A stretch of DNA of 26,865 nucleotides, from NCBI GenBank assembly GCA_051651625.1, contig JBOFSQ010000052.1, positions 1-26,865 on the forward strand. The letters are read 5' to 3'. Positions 1 through 8,370 of this stretch are shown piece after piece. The DNA comes from JBOFSQ01 sp051651625. Lineage in GTDB: Bacteria; Planctomycetota; Planctomycetia; Pirellulales; Thermoguttaceae. The notes below the pieces were generated by a model. That model made no database searches and was not told the DNA's origin. It saw nothing but the letters and a program-made list of their open reading frames with translations. The position numbers and the translations under genes were made by a program. Numbering within the stretch: position 1 is the stretch's first letter; every line of letters begins with the position of its first letter.

Positions 1-95
1 AGCCGAACCCTCCAGTTGTCATACGCCGCAGGCGTGGAGGGTTCGGCTATGCCGAACCGCTGTGCGGGTGCAAGTTTCCAAACAGGGTCTATTCT
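1..95 (+). repeat. GGTTCGGC palindromic element, copy A (left end cut by window)
   Basis: A 14-base inverted repeat (1-14 with 35-48) is followed by a second palindrome, GGTTCGGC/GCCGAACC around TAT (40-58), and a conserved tail to about 95 containing GGGTGCAAGTTTCC. The same unit recurs at 15483-15540 (right half) and, reverse-complemented, at 20065-20163. It lies just beyond the stop codon of the minus-strand kinase and could act as that gene's transcription terminator. The family looks like a small non-coding mobile repeat (REP or MITE type); no transposase is visible. Confidence 0.8.
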
Positions 96-129
96 GGTGT
101 GACGAAACAAACCGTGAACGCTTCCCCAT

Positions 130-3100
130 TCAGCTTGTCGCCGCAGCACCGGACTGGTTGGCGGCGAGGGTTGCTTCGAAGTCGAGCCACTTGCGAATCT
201 CTTTCAGAAGTCGGTTGGGGTCGATAGGTTTGCTACAGTATGCGTCCATTCCAGAATCAAAACAACGCTGCTGGTCTTCTTTCGTAGCGTTCGCAGTAAG
301 CGCGATGATCGGAATCCGCTGGTTGCGATGGTGACGTTCCCAGTCACGAATCAGTTGCGTCGCCTCGTAACCGTCCGTCTCCGGCATCTGGCAGTCCATT
401 AAGATTAGGTCGTAAGTCTTCGTCATCACCGCGTCGCACGCCTCACGACCGTTCATCGCAAGGTCACACTTCAGCCCCGACTCCGCCAGAAGATTCTTGA
501 TCACAATCTGGTTGACCCGATTGTCTTCCGCGACAAGTACACGACAGTTCTTCGCAAGTTCACGCCACTGCGCCTCATATTCGCTCGCTAAGTGAATCCG
601 GTGAACACCAGACTTCGTCGTCCGCTCCTCACGCAATTCCGTCAAGAAGTCGCTCCAATCGGAATCGTAAAGCAGCATCATCGTCGTGTCGAAAAGCTGC
701 GAGTACGCTATCGGCTTCGTTACACGCATCACCTTCACTCGCTTGAAAATGCCGCTTTCAATGTCGGAATTGATCGGCAAAAGAAGCGTCACGCCCATCT
801 TGTGCCAGTGAGTGTTTCTGTCGATCTGTTCCGCGAGTTCATAACCCGATCCGTCTCGGAGATTCTCGTCGATCATCACGATGTCGATTAGTTGCTGTTG
901 CTCCGTCAACTTCAAAACAGCCATGGCATCCTCGATGGAATCGACCTGCTGAACGTCCATTCCCCAAATGCGAAGCTGCTTCGATAACGAGTTGCGAATC
1001 GTCTCGTTCTCGGCGGCCACGATCACACGCTTTTCGCGTACCGTAAACCGATCCTTCACGCCAGCATAACCAACACCAACACACAACCCGCAATCCAAGT
1101 ACACACAATTATTCCGGTCTTGCTCTTGACAATCAAACTTGCCAGACGTGATACACTTTCTCACATGTCGGTCACACGCAAACGGCAAGCGGAACCAGAA
1201 GTTTGACCCCTTACCCGGTTCGCTCTTAACGCCGATCTCGCCGTCCATAAGCTGCACAAGTTTCATCGAGATCGCCAGCCCAAGCCCCGTACCGCCATAG
1301 ATACGCGCGGTGGAAATGTCGGTCTGCGAAAACGCCTTGAAGAGTCGGTCGAGGCGATCTTCTGGAATCCCAATCCCCGTGTCTTTGACTTCAAAGAGAA
1401 TCGAGAGCCGATCACCATTCCAGCCTTGTGGCGTTACGTTGACTTGAATGCCACCCACGTTCGTGAACTTGATGGCGTTGCCAACGAGATTCATTAGCAC
1501 TTGCCGCAAACGCCCCGCATCGCCACGGAGAATACGCGGCAAAACCTTGTGGAACGTCGCACAAAGTTCCAGCGACTTCCCTTGCGCACGCGACGCAAGA
1601 ATCCCAAGCACTGATTCTGTTGTGTTCAAGAGGTCGAAGTTTTCTGACTCGATTTCGATCTTGCCGGCCTCGATCTTCGAGAAGTCGAGAATGTCGTTGA
1701 TGAGGAAGAGAAGCGACTCGCCCGATACCTTCGTCAGCAAGGCGTACTCGTGTTGTTTTGGAGTTAGCTCCGTCTTCAGGATGAGTTCCGAAAGCCCGAT
1801 GACGCCGTTGAGCGGCGTCCGAATTTCGTGCGACATCGTTGCAAGAAATTGACTCTTCGCCAAACTCGCATCTTCGGCGACTTTTTTCGCAAGTCCCAAA
1901 GCTTCAGCATGACGTCGCTGACTGAGTATATGACCGATCCCCTGTGCAAAGAGTGCGAGTTGTTTCGCATCCGATTCAGAATAAGGTTCAGCCTTGTTTC
2001 CCACACCGATAATAGCGACGGGCTGCGCATCGTCCCAAATCGCAATGTTCATGTGTGAATGGATATGCGTATGCCCTTCGGGAAACGCTCGTTTTCCGGG
2101 CAGGCTGTCGAAATCGTTGTGAATGACGGCGTCTTTTTGACTCAAACAGGTCGTCAATGTTTTTGCGAGCGTATGTGCCTCCGTCGCAAGATTTTTCGGA
2201 ATGCTACAGGTTTCCTGTCTGCCGTCGCTCCAAGAGCGAAACGGAATGACATCCCCCGTTGCATCAAGCGACAGAAAATAGCCCATACCGCTTGCGGTCA
2301 AGGTGACACAGGTTTGTATCACAAAATCAATCGCTTCCTGCTCCGACATCTTTGCCATTTCAGCAAGTTTCAGTAGCGAGTCGGTTCGCATCCGATTCCG
2401 TTCTTGCTCCGCTTCTTTTTTCTTGAGTTCCCGCAAATCGCGTGTAAACCCTGCAACGATGACATCGTGTTCACGATTGACGCGCACCAGAGTGATTTCA
2501 CACGGCATTGGGGTTCCGTCTAATTTTTGGTGCATCCACTCAAATAGCTGATAGCCGGTCTCAAACGTCGCATTAATTTTTCCTACTGCTCTTTCGGAAG
2601 ACGGCACCCCATCCGGCTGGTATTCCGGCGAAAGTTCCATAAATCGGTTGAGATATTCCTGCTTGTCTTTCAAGTCAAAAAGACGTGCGGCTTCGAGATT
2701 ACATTCGAGATTGTTGAGGTTTGAATCCCAAAAATTACAGCATAGTGGTGTCGCGTCCAATAGGATACGAACACGTTCGTCCGTCTCCTGAATTTCCTCG
2801 ATCATTTTCCGACGCTCTGTGATGTCGAGACATATCCCCGCAAGTCGCACGACCTCACCTTGGTTGTTCTTGATCGCAACCGCATTCGCATCGACCCAAA
2901 TCGTGCGTCCATCTTTGTGACGAAGTGCGAGATCGATGCGAAACTCGTCGATGCTTCCTTCCACCACCTTTTGCCGCGCGGCGATACTTGCCTCCAAAAA
3001 CCCGTTGGTGTAAAACTCGGTGACGTTGTGTCCAATGAATTCATCTTTTTCATAACCGAGCATATTAATAAATGCTTGGTTTACGTCTACTATGCCCCCG

Positions 3101-3987
3101 TTCGGTTGGTAGAATACTATCGCAACGTTCCCATTCAATATCGCCTGCATCTGCGCCTCGCTCCACTGAAGCTCGTGTGTACGCGATGTGACGGTCTGCT
3201 CCAGTTGGGCCTGATACTTTTCCAGTTCAGCGGCGGTTCGCCTGCGTTCTGTTATGTCTTTAAAGTTGACGAGGACTTCTGTTACTTCGCCAGCATCAGA
3301 AATGACAAGCGGCGAGGTCGTCAGCTCGAACCACGCATTGTGGCGTAGACTGTACACGCAACCTTGGGCGACTTTCCCTGTTCGGAAAGTTTCTGCGGTC
3401 GGACAGTTTTCGCACGGGGCATCGCAGCCGTGGATGTTTTTGTAGCAGACCTCGCCGACGAGTTTGAGTATACCGCGCTCTCGAAATGTTTTCTCCGCCG
3501 CCGTACTCGCACGCTTCATGACAAAGTTTTTGTCGAGGATATAAATCCCGTCGTTCGTTGCGCTGAATATGCTGTCTAGCTGTCCATCGAGTTTTTCGTT
3601 GACCAGTTTTGCGCGTTCGCGTTCTTCCTTGATGGCCTCGCGTCGCTGCATTGTGAAGAGACCGACTCCGCAAAGCACGAGTACGGCAAACTCCACTAAT
3701 TGCACCATCAGAAAGGCCGACTCGAACAGCTTCACTCGTAACATTTGCTGATCGATGGCGCGGTTGGTGGTGTCCATTTCGCTCTGGATCGCATCGTACT
3801 GACTGTCGGGAACATCGCTGTTCGGATAATCACCGTACTTCAATTCTTGATAGTTACGCGACTCCTCAAGCGCAACGAGCTTACGAACATTTTCCTGCTG
3901 CGACCAGTGGATTGCAAAAAGCACGATCAGAAACAATACCATCACCAAGAAGGTGATGATGAACCGAGAAAGAGATTTTGATGTCAT
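130..3987 (-). CDS. Membrane-bound hybrid sensor histidine kinase with three PAS, GAF and two receiver domains
   Basis: This 1285-residue multi-step phosphorelay kinase should sit in the inner membrane. In order: TM1 (about 8-28), a short periplasmic stretch (29-90), TM2 (about 92-113), a PAS domain with a Cys-rich insert (about 135-250), PAS 2 (285-400), PAS 3 (405-520), GAF (545-690), HisKA with SHEIRTPLNG and phospho-acceptor His720, HATPase (N box about 825-840, DTGIG about 870, GGTGLGLAI about 900), receiver 1 (about 985-1100), and receiver 2 (about 1145-1270) with LMDCQMPETDG and acceptor Asp1198. Six cysteines lie between kinase and receiver 1 (938-969). The ATG at 3987 is chosen because the best promoter (TTGTCC-N16-TAGAAT, 4080-4053) would start transcription near 4046, downstream of the in-frame TTG at 4080. 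No cognate regulator is adjacent, so the output partner and stimulus are unknown. Confidence 0.93.
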   Translation of the reverse strand: MTSKSLSRFIITFLVMVLFLIVLFAIHWSQQENVRKLVALEESRNYQELKYGDYPNSDVPDSQYDAIQSEMDTTNRAIDQQMLRVKLFESAFLMVQLVEFAVLVLCGVGLFTMQRREAIKEERERAKLVNEKLDGQLDSIFSATNDGIYILDKNFVMKRASTAAEKTFRERGILKLVGEVCYKNIHGCDAPCENCPTAETFRTGKVAQGCVYSLRHNAWFELTTSPLVISDAGEVTEVLVNFKDITERRRTAAELEKYQAQLEQTVTSRTHELQWSEAQMQAILNGNVAIVFYQPNGGIVDVNQAFINMLGYEKDEFIGHNVTEFYTNGFLEASIAARQKVVEGSIDEFRIDLALRHKDGRTIWVDANAVAIKNNQGEVVRLAGICLDITERRKMIEEIQETDERVRILLDATPLCCNFWDSNLNNLECNLEAARLFDLKDKQEYLNRFMELSPEYQPDGVPSSERAVGKINATFETGYQLFEWMHQKLDGTPMPCEITLVRVNREHDVIVAGFTRDLRELKKKEAEQERNRMRTDSLLKLAEMAKMSEQEAIDFVIQTCVTLTASGMGYFLSLDATGDVIPFRSWSDGRQETCSIPKNLATEAHTLAKTLTTCLSQKDAVIHNDFDSLPGKRAFPEGHTHIHSHMNIAIWDDAQPVAIIGVGNKAEPYSESDAKQLALFAQGIGHILSQRRHAEALGLAKKVAEDASLAKSQFLATMSHEIRTPLNGVIGLSELILKTELTPKQHEYALLTKVSGESLLFLINDILDFSKIEAGKIEIESENFDLLNTTESVLGILASRAQGKSLELCATFHKVLPRILRGDAGRLRQVLMNLVGNAIKFTNVGGIQVNVTPQGWNGDRLSILFEVKDTGIGIPEDRLDRLFKAFSQTDISTARIYGGTGLGLAISMKLVQLMDGEIGVKSEPGKGSNFWFRLPFACDRHVRKCITSGKFDCQEQDRNNCVYLDCGLCVGVGYAGVKDRFTVREKRVIVAAENETIRNSLSKQLRIWGMDVQQVDSIEDAMAVLKLTEQQQLIDIVMIDENLRDGSGYELAEQIDRNTHWHKMGVTLLLPINSDIESGIFKRVKVMRVTKPIAYSQLFDTTMMLLYDSDWSDFLTELREERTTKSGVHRIHLASEYEAQWRELAKNCRVLVAEDNRVNQIVIKNLLAESGLKCDLAMNGREACDAVMTKTYDLILMDCQMPETDGYEATQLIRDWERHHRNQRIPIIALTANATKEDQQRCFDSGMDAYCSKPIDPNRLLKEIRKWLDFEATLAANQSGAAATS

Positions 3988-4052
3988 GGTAGACTTGAGC
4001 TGCCTGTTGGTTCGCTCTAAAATAGACCAAAGTGCGTAAACTTTTGGCCCAC

Positions 4053-4080
4053 ATTCTACCACACCACACGCAGCGGACAA
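4053..4080 (-). promoter_or_regulatory. Sigma70-type promoter of the hybrid kinase
   Basis: On the minus strand TTGTCC (4080-4075) is followed by 16 bases and TAGAAT (4058-4053). Transcription would start near 4046, leaving a leader of about 60 bases before the ATG at 3987. Prediction is from sequence only. Confidence 0.55.
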
Positions 4081-4133
4081 GATACTGTCAAACAGAGGGC
4101 GAGTGAAGTTTCCGGTCTAATTTCCGGTCTCCC

Positions 4134-4161
4134 TTGACGGTTTGGGATGGGGCGTTACCAT
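4134..4161 (+). promoter_or_regulatory. Candidate promoter for the ribonucleotide reductase gene
   Basis: TTGACG (4134-4139), 16 bases, then TACCAT (4156-4161). A 7-base hairpin (4149-4155 with 4163-4169) overlaps the -10. Alternatives are a TTGACA at 4173-4178 and a TATAAC at 4203-4208, but these two are 24 bases apart and do not make a normal pair with each other. Confidence 0.35.
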
Positions 4162-4178
4162 GACGCCCCTCTTTGACA

Positions 4179-4226
4179 CGGCCATATCTAGCACCCGTTT
4201 TCTATAACCGACGCTAGATAGCCTGT
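4179..4226 (+). promoter_or_regulatory. Candidate NrdR box pair upstream of class II RNR
   Basis: Two NrdR-box-like 16-mers lie at 4179-4194 (core CCATATCTAG) and 4211-4226 (ACGCTAGATAGCCTGT), 32 bases apart, which is the three-helical-turn spacing typical of NrdR operators. They also contain a perfect 8-base inverted repeat, TATCTAGC/GCTAGATA (4185-4192 and 4213-4220). Against the consensus ACACWATATATWGTGT, box 2 matches about 11 of 16 positions and box 1 about 8 of 16, so the call rests on spacing and context as much as on sequence. Confidence 0.4.
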
Positions 4227-4261
4227 TTTTGTCCGTTTATAACAGCAAAATGGAGTTCGCT

Positions 4262-7200
4262 ATGACTCGCCCCCGCCCGGACGCCGCCGCCACCTCTTCG
4301 CCTGCTTCTTCGTCCACCGCTCGCAGCAAGAAGGCGCATTCCCCCGCCGCTGCCAATGCAAACGTCGCCGCACGCACGCGACGTTCGCACCTCGGAACAA
4401 AGAACCTCCCTATCGAACCGGTCTTTTGTCCCGACGCCGTCGCATCACCGTTCGACACCGTAAGCTGGGTGCAGCGGTCAGCGACGATCAAGGGCGACGG
4501 CGGAAACGTCTACTTTGAACAGACCGACTGCGAGTTTCCGTCAACGTGGAGCCAGCTTGCGGTAAACGTCGTCGCCAGCAAATACTTCTACGGCGAACCG
4601 AAGACGCCCGCCCGCGAAAAGAGTATTCGCCAGCTCATTCACCGCGTCAGCCGTACCATCGCCGATTGGGGCGTCGCCGATGGTTATTTCTCCACCGACG
4701 ACGGCGAAACATTCTACCGCGAACTCACTTGGCTCCTTCTTCACCAGCACGCATCGTTCAACTCGCCGGTCTGGTTTAACGTCGGCCTCTTCGCAGAATA
4801 CGGCATTTCCGGCACCGCGTGCGGCTGGCACTGGGACGAGTCCGCCGGAGAAGCAACGCAGCCCGAAAACCCCTACCAACATCCGCAAGCCTCCGCTTGC
4901 TTCATCCAAAGCGTTGAAGACAATATGGAGGCGATTATGGAGCTTGCCAAATCGGAAGCTCTCCTGTTCAAGTTTGGCAGCGGCACCGGCACCGACCTCT
5001 CGACGCTCCGTTCGTGCCAAGAAAAACTCGCGGGCGGCGGAAAACCGTCGGGGCCGCTCTCGTTTATGCGAGTCTACGACCAAGTCGCCGCTGTCGTCAA
5101 GAGCGGCGGCAAGACGCGACGAGCCGCGAAGATGCAGTCGCTCAAAGTTACCCACCCCGACATCGTTGACTTCATAGATTGCAAATACCGCGAAGAAGAA
5201 AAGGCGAAAATCCTCGTCGCACAAGGCCTCTCTCAAGACGACGCATACTCGTCGGTTCTGTTTCAGAACGCCAATCTCTCGGTGCGTCTCACCGACGAGT
5301 TCATGGAAGCGGTCGAGGCGGGAGAGGTTTGGAAGACTCGCTGGATCACCGATTCAAACCGCGTCGCCGCCGAGATGCCAGCACGCGACCTCATGGACAA
5401 AATTGCCAAGACGGCGTGGGCCTGCGGCGACCCCGGCGTTCAATACGACACAATCATCAACCGCTGGCACACCTGTCCAAACGATGGCCGCATCAACGCC
5501 TCGAACCCGTGCAGCGAGTATATGTTCCTCGACAACTCCGCGTGCAACCTCGCCAGCATAAACCTAATGAAGTTTCGCGGTGACGACGGTTCGTTCGATG
5601 CCGAACGGTTCGTTGAGGCGTGCAGAATCGTCTTCATCGCGCAGGAAATTCTCGTTGACCGCGCAAGTTATCCCATCAAAAGAATTGCCGAAAACAGTCA
5701 CGCATATCGCCCCATCGGACTCGGTTATTCAAACCTTGGTAGCCTCGTGATGAGTCTCGGCATGCCTTACGACTCGCCCGAAGCACGCGGCCTTTGCAGC
5801 GTCCTGACCGCACTCCTACACGGTGCGGCGTGCAGAACGAGTGCAGAACTCGCATCGGTCGTCGGGACGTTCGACCGCTACGAAGCCAACCGCGAACCGA
5901 TGCTGAACGTAATGGAAATGCACTTCGGCGAAGTTAACAAAATTTCTGGCTGCCCGAAAGAACTCAAACGTTTCGCACGCGAACTCTGGGACGACGTTCT
6001 CGAAATGGGCCGCAAACACGGCTTCCGCAACGCGCAAGCAACCGTCCTTGCGCCGACCGGAACGATCAGCTTCATGATGGACTGCGACACGACCGGCATC
6101 GAGCCCGACATCGCACTGGTTAAGTTCAAGCAACTTGCTGGCGGCGGGAATCTCAAAATTGTCAACAACACCGTCCCGCTTGCACTCCAAACACTCGGCT
6201 ACACCGACTCCGATATTTCCGACATCACACAGTATATTGAAGAGAACGGAACCATCGCCGGTGCGCCGGAAGTTTTGCCGGAGCATCTTGCGGTGTTCGA
6301 TTGTGCGTTCCCGACGCCGGGTTCCAACCGGTGTATCGCGTGGGAGGCACACGTCAGAATGATGGCCGCAGCGCAGCCGTTTATTTCGGGCGCGATTTCA
6401 AAGACAGTTAACTTGCCGAATAACGCGACGGTCGAAGATGTCTCCAGCGTTTACATGCTCGGCTGGAATCTCGGTCTCAAGGCGATAGCGGTTTACCGCG
6501 ACGGCAGCAAGTCGGCGCAGCCGCTCTCCACAACCAAAGACAAAGACGCGAAAGAAGAGAAGGAGTCGTCGAAGGCCGACAGCAAGAAGCGACGCCGCGA
6601 CGTTTCGCCGCGACGCGAACGTCTCCCCGACACGCGGCAGTCGATTACTCACAAGTTCAACGTCAACGGTCACGAAGGTTACATCACGGTCGGCCTTTAC
6701 GCCGACGGACGCCCCGGCGAACTTTTCATCACGATGGCGAAAGAAGGGAGCACCATCGGCGGACTTATGGACTGTTTCGGCACCGCAATTTCGATGGGGC
6801 TGCAATACGGCGTCCCGCTTCACATCTACGTTGACAAGTTTTCGTTCACGCGGTTTGAGCCGATGGGTCACACGCGGAACCCCGACATTCCACAGGCGAA
6901 GAGTCTGGTCGATTACATTTTCCGCTGGCTCGGTCAGACGTTTGACATTCAAGCACCGGGGCAGATGTCGTCTTCGTCGCACGTTAGCGGTACACATTCC
7001 GGTCCGCACGCGATTGCACTCGAACGCGCACCGAAGTCAACCACCGAGCGAAGCGATTCGCAGCGTCACGTTGCCGTTGCGGTCTTCGACAGTCCGGTCG
7101 CTGCGCCGGATGTTGCGCCGAGCGGCGGAGCGTCGTCATCAGTGTCGCAAGCGGCGGCGACTGCAACAGCGACGACAGCGGTCGCGGTTGCTTCGACCGG

Positions 7201-7426
7201 TGGTGGTACTGCGATGGCATCGGTTCCGCGTTTTCGGGGCGAGGGCGACCTCAAAACTTCGATGCTTGTTGAGAGTTACGCATCGGTCTTACCGGAATCG
7301 GCGGAGTCGCAGTACGCGGCGTTCCAGTCTGACGCCCCACTCTGCCACGACTGCGGCGCAATCGGCGTCCGCGCGGGGAACTGCTACCTTTGCTACAACT
7401 GCGGAAAGAGTATGGGGTGTAGCTGA
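4262..7426 (+). CDS. nrdJ: Adenosylcobalamin-dependent (class II) ribonucleoside reductase
   Basis: This enzyme reduces ribonucleotides to deoxyribonucleotides for DNA synthesis without needing oxygen, using B12 to generate the thiyl radical. The 1054-residue protein has the class II hallmarks: FKFGSGTGTDLS, the NPCSE active-site motif (about 415-419), LAPTGTISFMMDCDTTGIEPD and FKQLAGGG. A basic, charged linker (about 755-790) leads to a TSCPD-type domain (HKFNVNGHEGYITVGLY), then an Ala/Ser/Thr-rich linker (about 940-1010) and a C-terminal Cys cluster of the CxxC...CxxCxxC form (from about 1027). The last cysteines should re-reduce the active site. The ATG at 4262 has GGAG at 4252-4255; an in-frame TTG at 4229 and an ATG at 4250 lack support. 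The gene is divergent from the kinase and probably under NrdR control. No cobalamin riboswitch is recognisable in the leader. Confidence 0.96.
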   Translation: MTRPRPDAAATSSPASSSTARSKKAHSPAAANANVAARTRRSHLGTKNLPIEPVFCPDAVASPFDTVSWVQRSATIKGDGGNVYFEQTDCEFPSTWSQLAVNVVASKYFYGEPKTPAREKSIRQLIHRVSRTIADWGVADGYFSTDDGETFYRELTWLLLHQHASFNSPVWFNVGLFAEYGISGTACGWHWDESAGEATQPENPYQHPQASACFIQSVEDNMEAIMELAKSEALLFKFGSGTGTDLSTLRSCQEKLAGGGKPSGPLSFMRVYDQVAAVVKSGGKTRRAAKMQSLKVTHPDIVDFIDCKYREEEKAKILVAQGLSQDDAYSSVLFQNANLSVRLTDEFMEAVEAGEVWKTRWITDSNRVAAEMPARDLMDKIAKTAWACGDPGVQYDTIINRWHTCPNDGRINASNPCSEYMFLDNSACNLASINLMKFRGDDGSFDAERFVEACRIVFIAQEILVDRASYPIKRIAENSHAYRPIGLGYSNLGSLVMSLGMPYDSPEARGLCSVLTALLHGAACRTSAELASVVGTFDRYEANREPMLNVMEMHFGEVNKISGCPKELKRFARELWDDVLEMGRKHGFRNAQATVLAPTGTISFMMDCDTTGIEPDIALVKFKQLAGGGNLKIVNNTVPLALQTLGYTDSDISDITQYIEENGTIAGAPEVLPEHLAVFDCAFPTPGSNRCIAWEAHVRMMAAAQPFISGAISKTVNLPNNATVEDVSSVYMLGWNLGLKAIAVYRDGSKSAQPLSTTKDKDAKEEKESSKADSKKRRRDVSPRRERLPDTRQSITHKFNVNGHEGYITVGLYADGRPGELFITMAKEGSTIGGLMDCFGTAISMGLQYGVPLHIYVDKFSFTRFEPMGHTRNPDIPQAKSLVDYIFRWLGQTFDIQAPGQMSSSSHVSGTHSGPHAIALERAPKSTTERSDSQRHVAVAVFDSPVAAPDVAPSGGASSSVSQAAATATATTAVAVASTGGGTAMASVPRFRGEGDLKTSMLVESYASVLPESAESQYAAFQSDAPLCHDCGAIGVRAGNCYLCYNCGKSMGCS

Positions 7427-7463
7427 AGGGTTTCAGTAACCGCACACGGATTTTTTAGGAGCC

Positions 7464-7745
7464 TCACACGGAGACACAGAGAAAAATACAGGATTGAGTT
7501 GTCCGCAGATTTCGCAGATTCACACAGATTTTGTCTTCCATTTCCGCATATTTGTTGGCAGTTCTTTTTTGCGCACAAAGGCGCAAAGAGCACAAAGAAC
7601 ACGAAGAGGATTGAAATTGAAAACGTCCTTTGTGTTCTTCGTGTACTTCGTGCCTTCGTGCGCAAAAAAAGGAACTGCCAACCAAGTACAAAAAATCTGC
7701 GACAATCTGCGGATTCATCTCCCCTCCGTGCCTCCGTGTGAAAAA
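7464..7745. repeat. Composite nested inverted repeat filling the nrdJ-DUF2442 spacer
   Basis: The spacer folds on itself in layers. The outer arms share CACACGGAG-type units (7466 side and 7725-7741), the next share TCCGCAGATT units (7502 side and 7697-7714), and the inner arms share TTGGCAGTTCCTTTTTT followed by CGCACAAAGGCGCAAAG-type units (7553-7605 and 7636-7683). Each arm is built of 8-10-base imperfect tandem units. The same unit type occurs at 15544-15620 and 18918-19096. No convincing gene lies here: the short open frames on both strands are by-products of the repeats. Confidence 0.8.
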
Positions 7746-7804
7746 AAGAAACGCTCGCAAACGCAAAATCCGTGAACGCTTACCATTCTTTCAGGAGAAA
7801 TGGG

Positions 7805-8050
7805 ATGAGCACATTACCAATCGCTCATGAACCTTGTGCAACGAACATCAGCTTCGCTGGTGGCATGCTCAAGATCGACATCACCGATGGGCGTGAGTTA
7901 TCGGTGCCGCTAGTGTGGTTCCCGAAACTTGCCGAGGCGACATCGCAGCAGCGTGGAGATTGGCGTTTCATCGGGGCAGGCGAAGGGATACACTGGAACG
8001 AACTCGATGAAGACATCTCGATTTTGAAACTGTTCGGGCACGCGGATTAG
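7805..8050 (+). CDS. DUF2442 family small protein
   Basis: An 81-residue protein of the DUF2442 type, recognised by the ITDGRELSVPLVWFPKL segment, then WRFIGAGEGIHWNELDEDISILKL. The ATG at 7805 is preceded by AGGAG (7793-7797). Family function is unknown. DUF2442 genes often sit next to a DUF4160 gene in toxin-antitoxin-like pairs, but no such partner is present on either side here, so this is an orphan. It lies between a composite inverted repeat and a hairpin cluster, which suggests a mobile or accessory gene. Confidence 0.85.
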   Translation: MSTLPIAHEPCATNISFAGGMLKIDITDGRELSVPLVWFPKLAEATSQQRGDWRFIGAGEGIHWNELDEDISILKLFGHAD

Positions 8051-8164
8051 AACCGTGTGCTGCTCTTGACCATCCACACAAGTTTTGCGACACTTCACGC
8101 GAAGGAAACGGCGTAACCGTTCACGATTCGCATGACCGCATACTTCGGTGGCGTCATTTCCTCA

Positions 8165-8260
8165 ATCCCGTAGGGATTTCGTTATGGTAGAAAACGTGCG
8201 ATAACGCAATCCGAACCCCGCTAGGGGCGTGCTACCATAACGGAATGCCTACCGGCATTC
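8165..8260. repeat. Hairpin cluster with CGTTATGGTAG inverted repeat
   Basis: An 11-base perfect inverted repeat (8180-8190 with 8232-8242) encloses a CCCC/GGGG hairpin (8216-8227). It is flanked by an ATCCC/GGGAT hairpin (8165-8177) and a GAATGCC/GGCATTC hairpin (8243-8260). It sits in the spacer before lysS. The rest of the spacer (8051-8164 and 8261-8370) shows no gene; TTGACA at 8304-8309 and TTGACC at 8328-8333 are possible -35 boxes without a good -10. Confidence 0.7.
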
Positions 8261-8370
8261 GAGAATATGAGAATCATCAAAGAAATATGTTCGGTCACGA
8301 AAATTGACAGATACCTCGTTTCCACTCTTGACCGTACAACAAAAAATAGCAACACTTCAAGCACAAACTC

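Noticed and set aside
4081..4261. Cobalamin riboswitch before the B12-dependent reductase
   Set aside because: No recognisable B12 box or the needed length of conserved structure; an NrdR-like operator explains the palindrome better.
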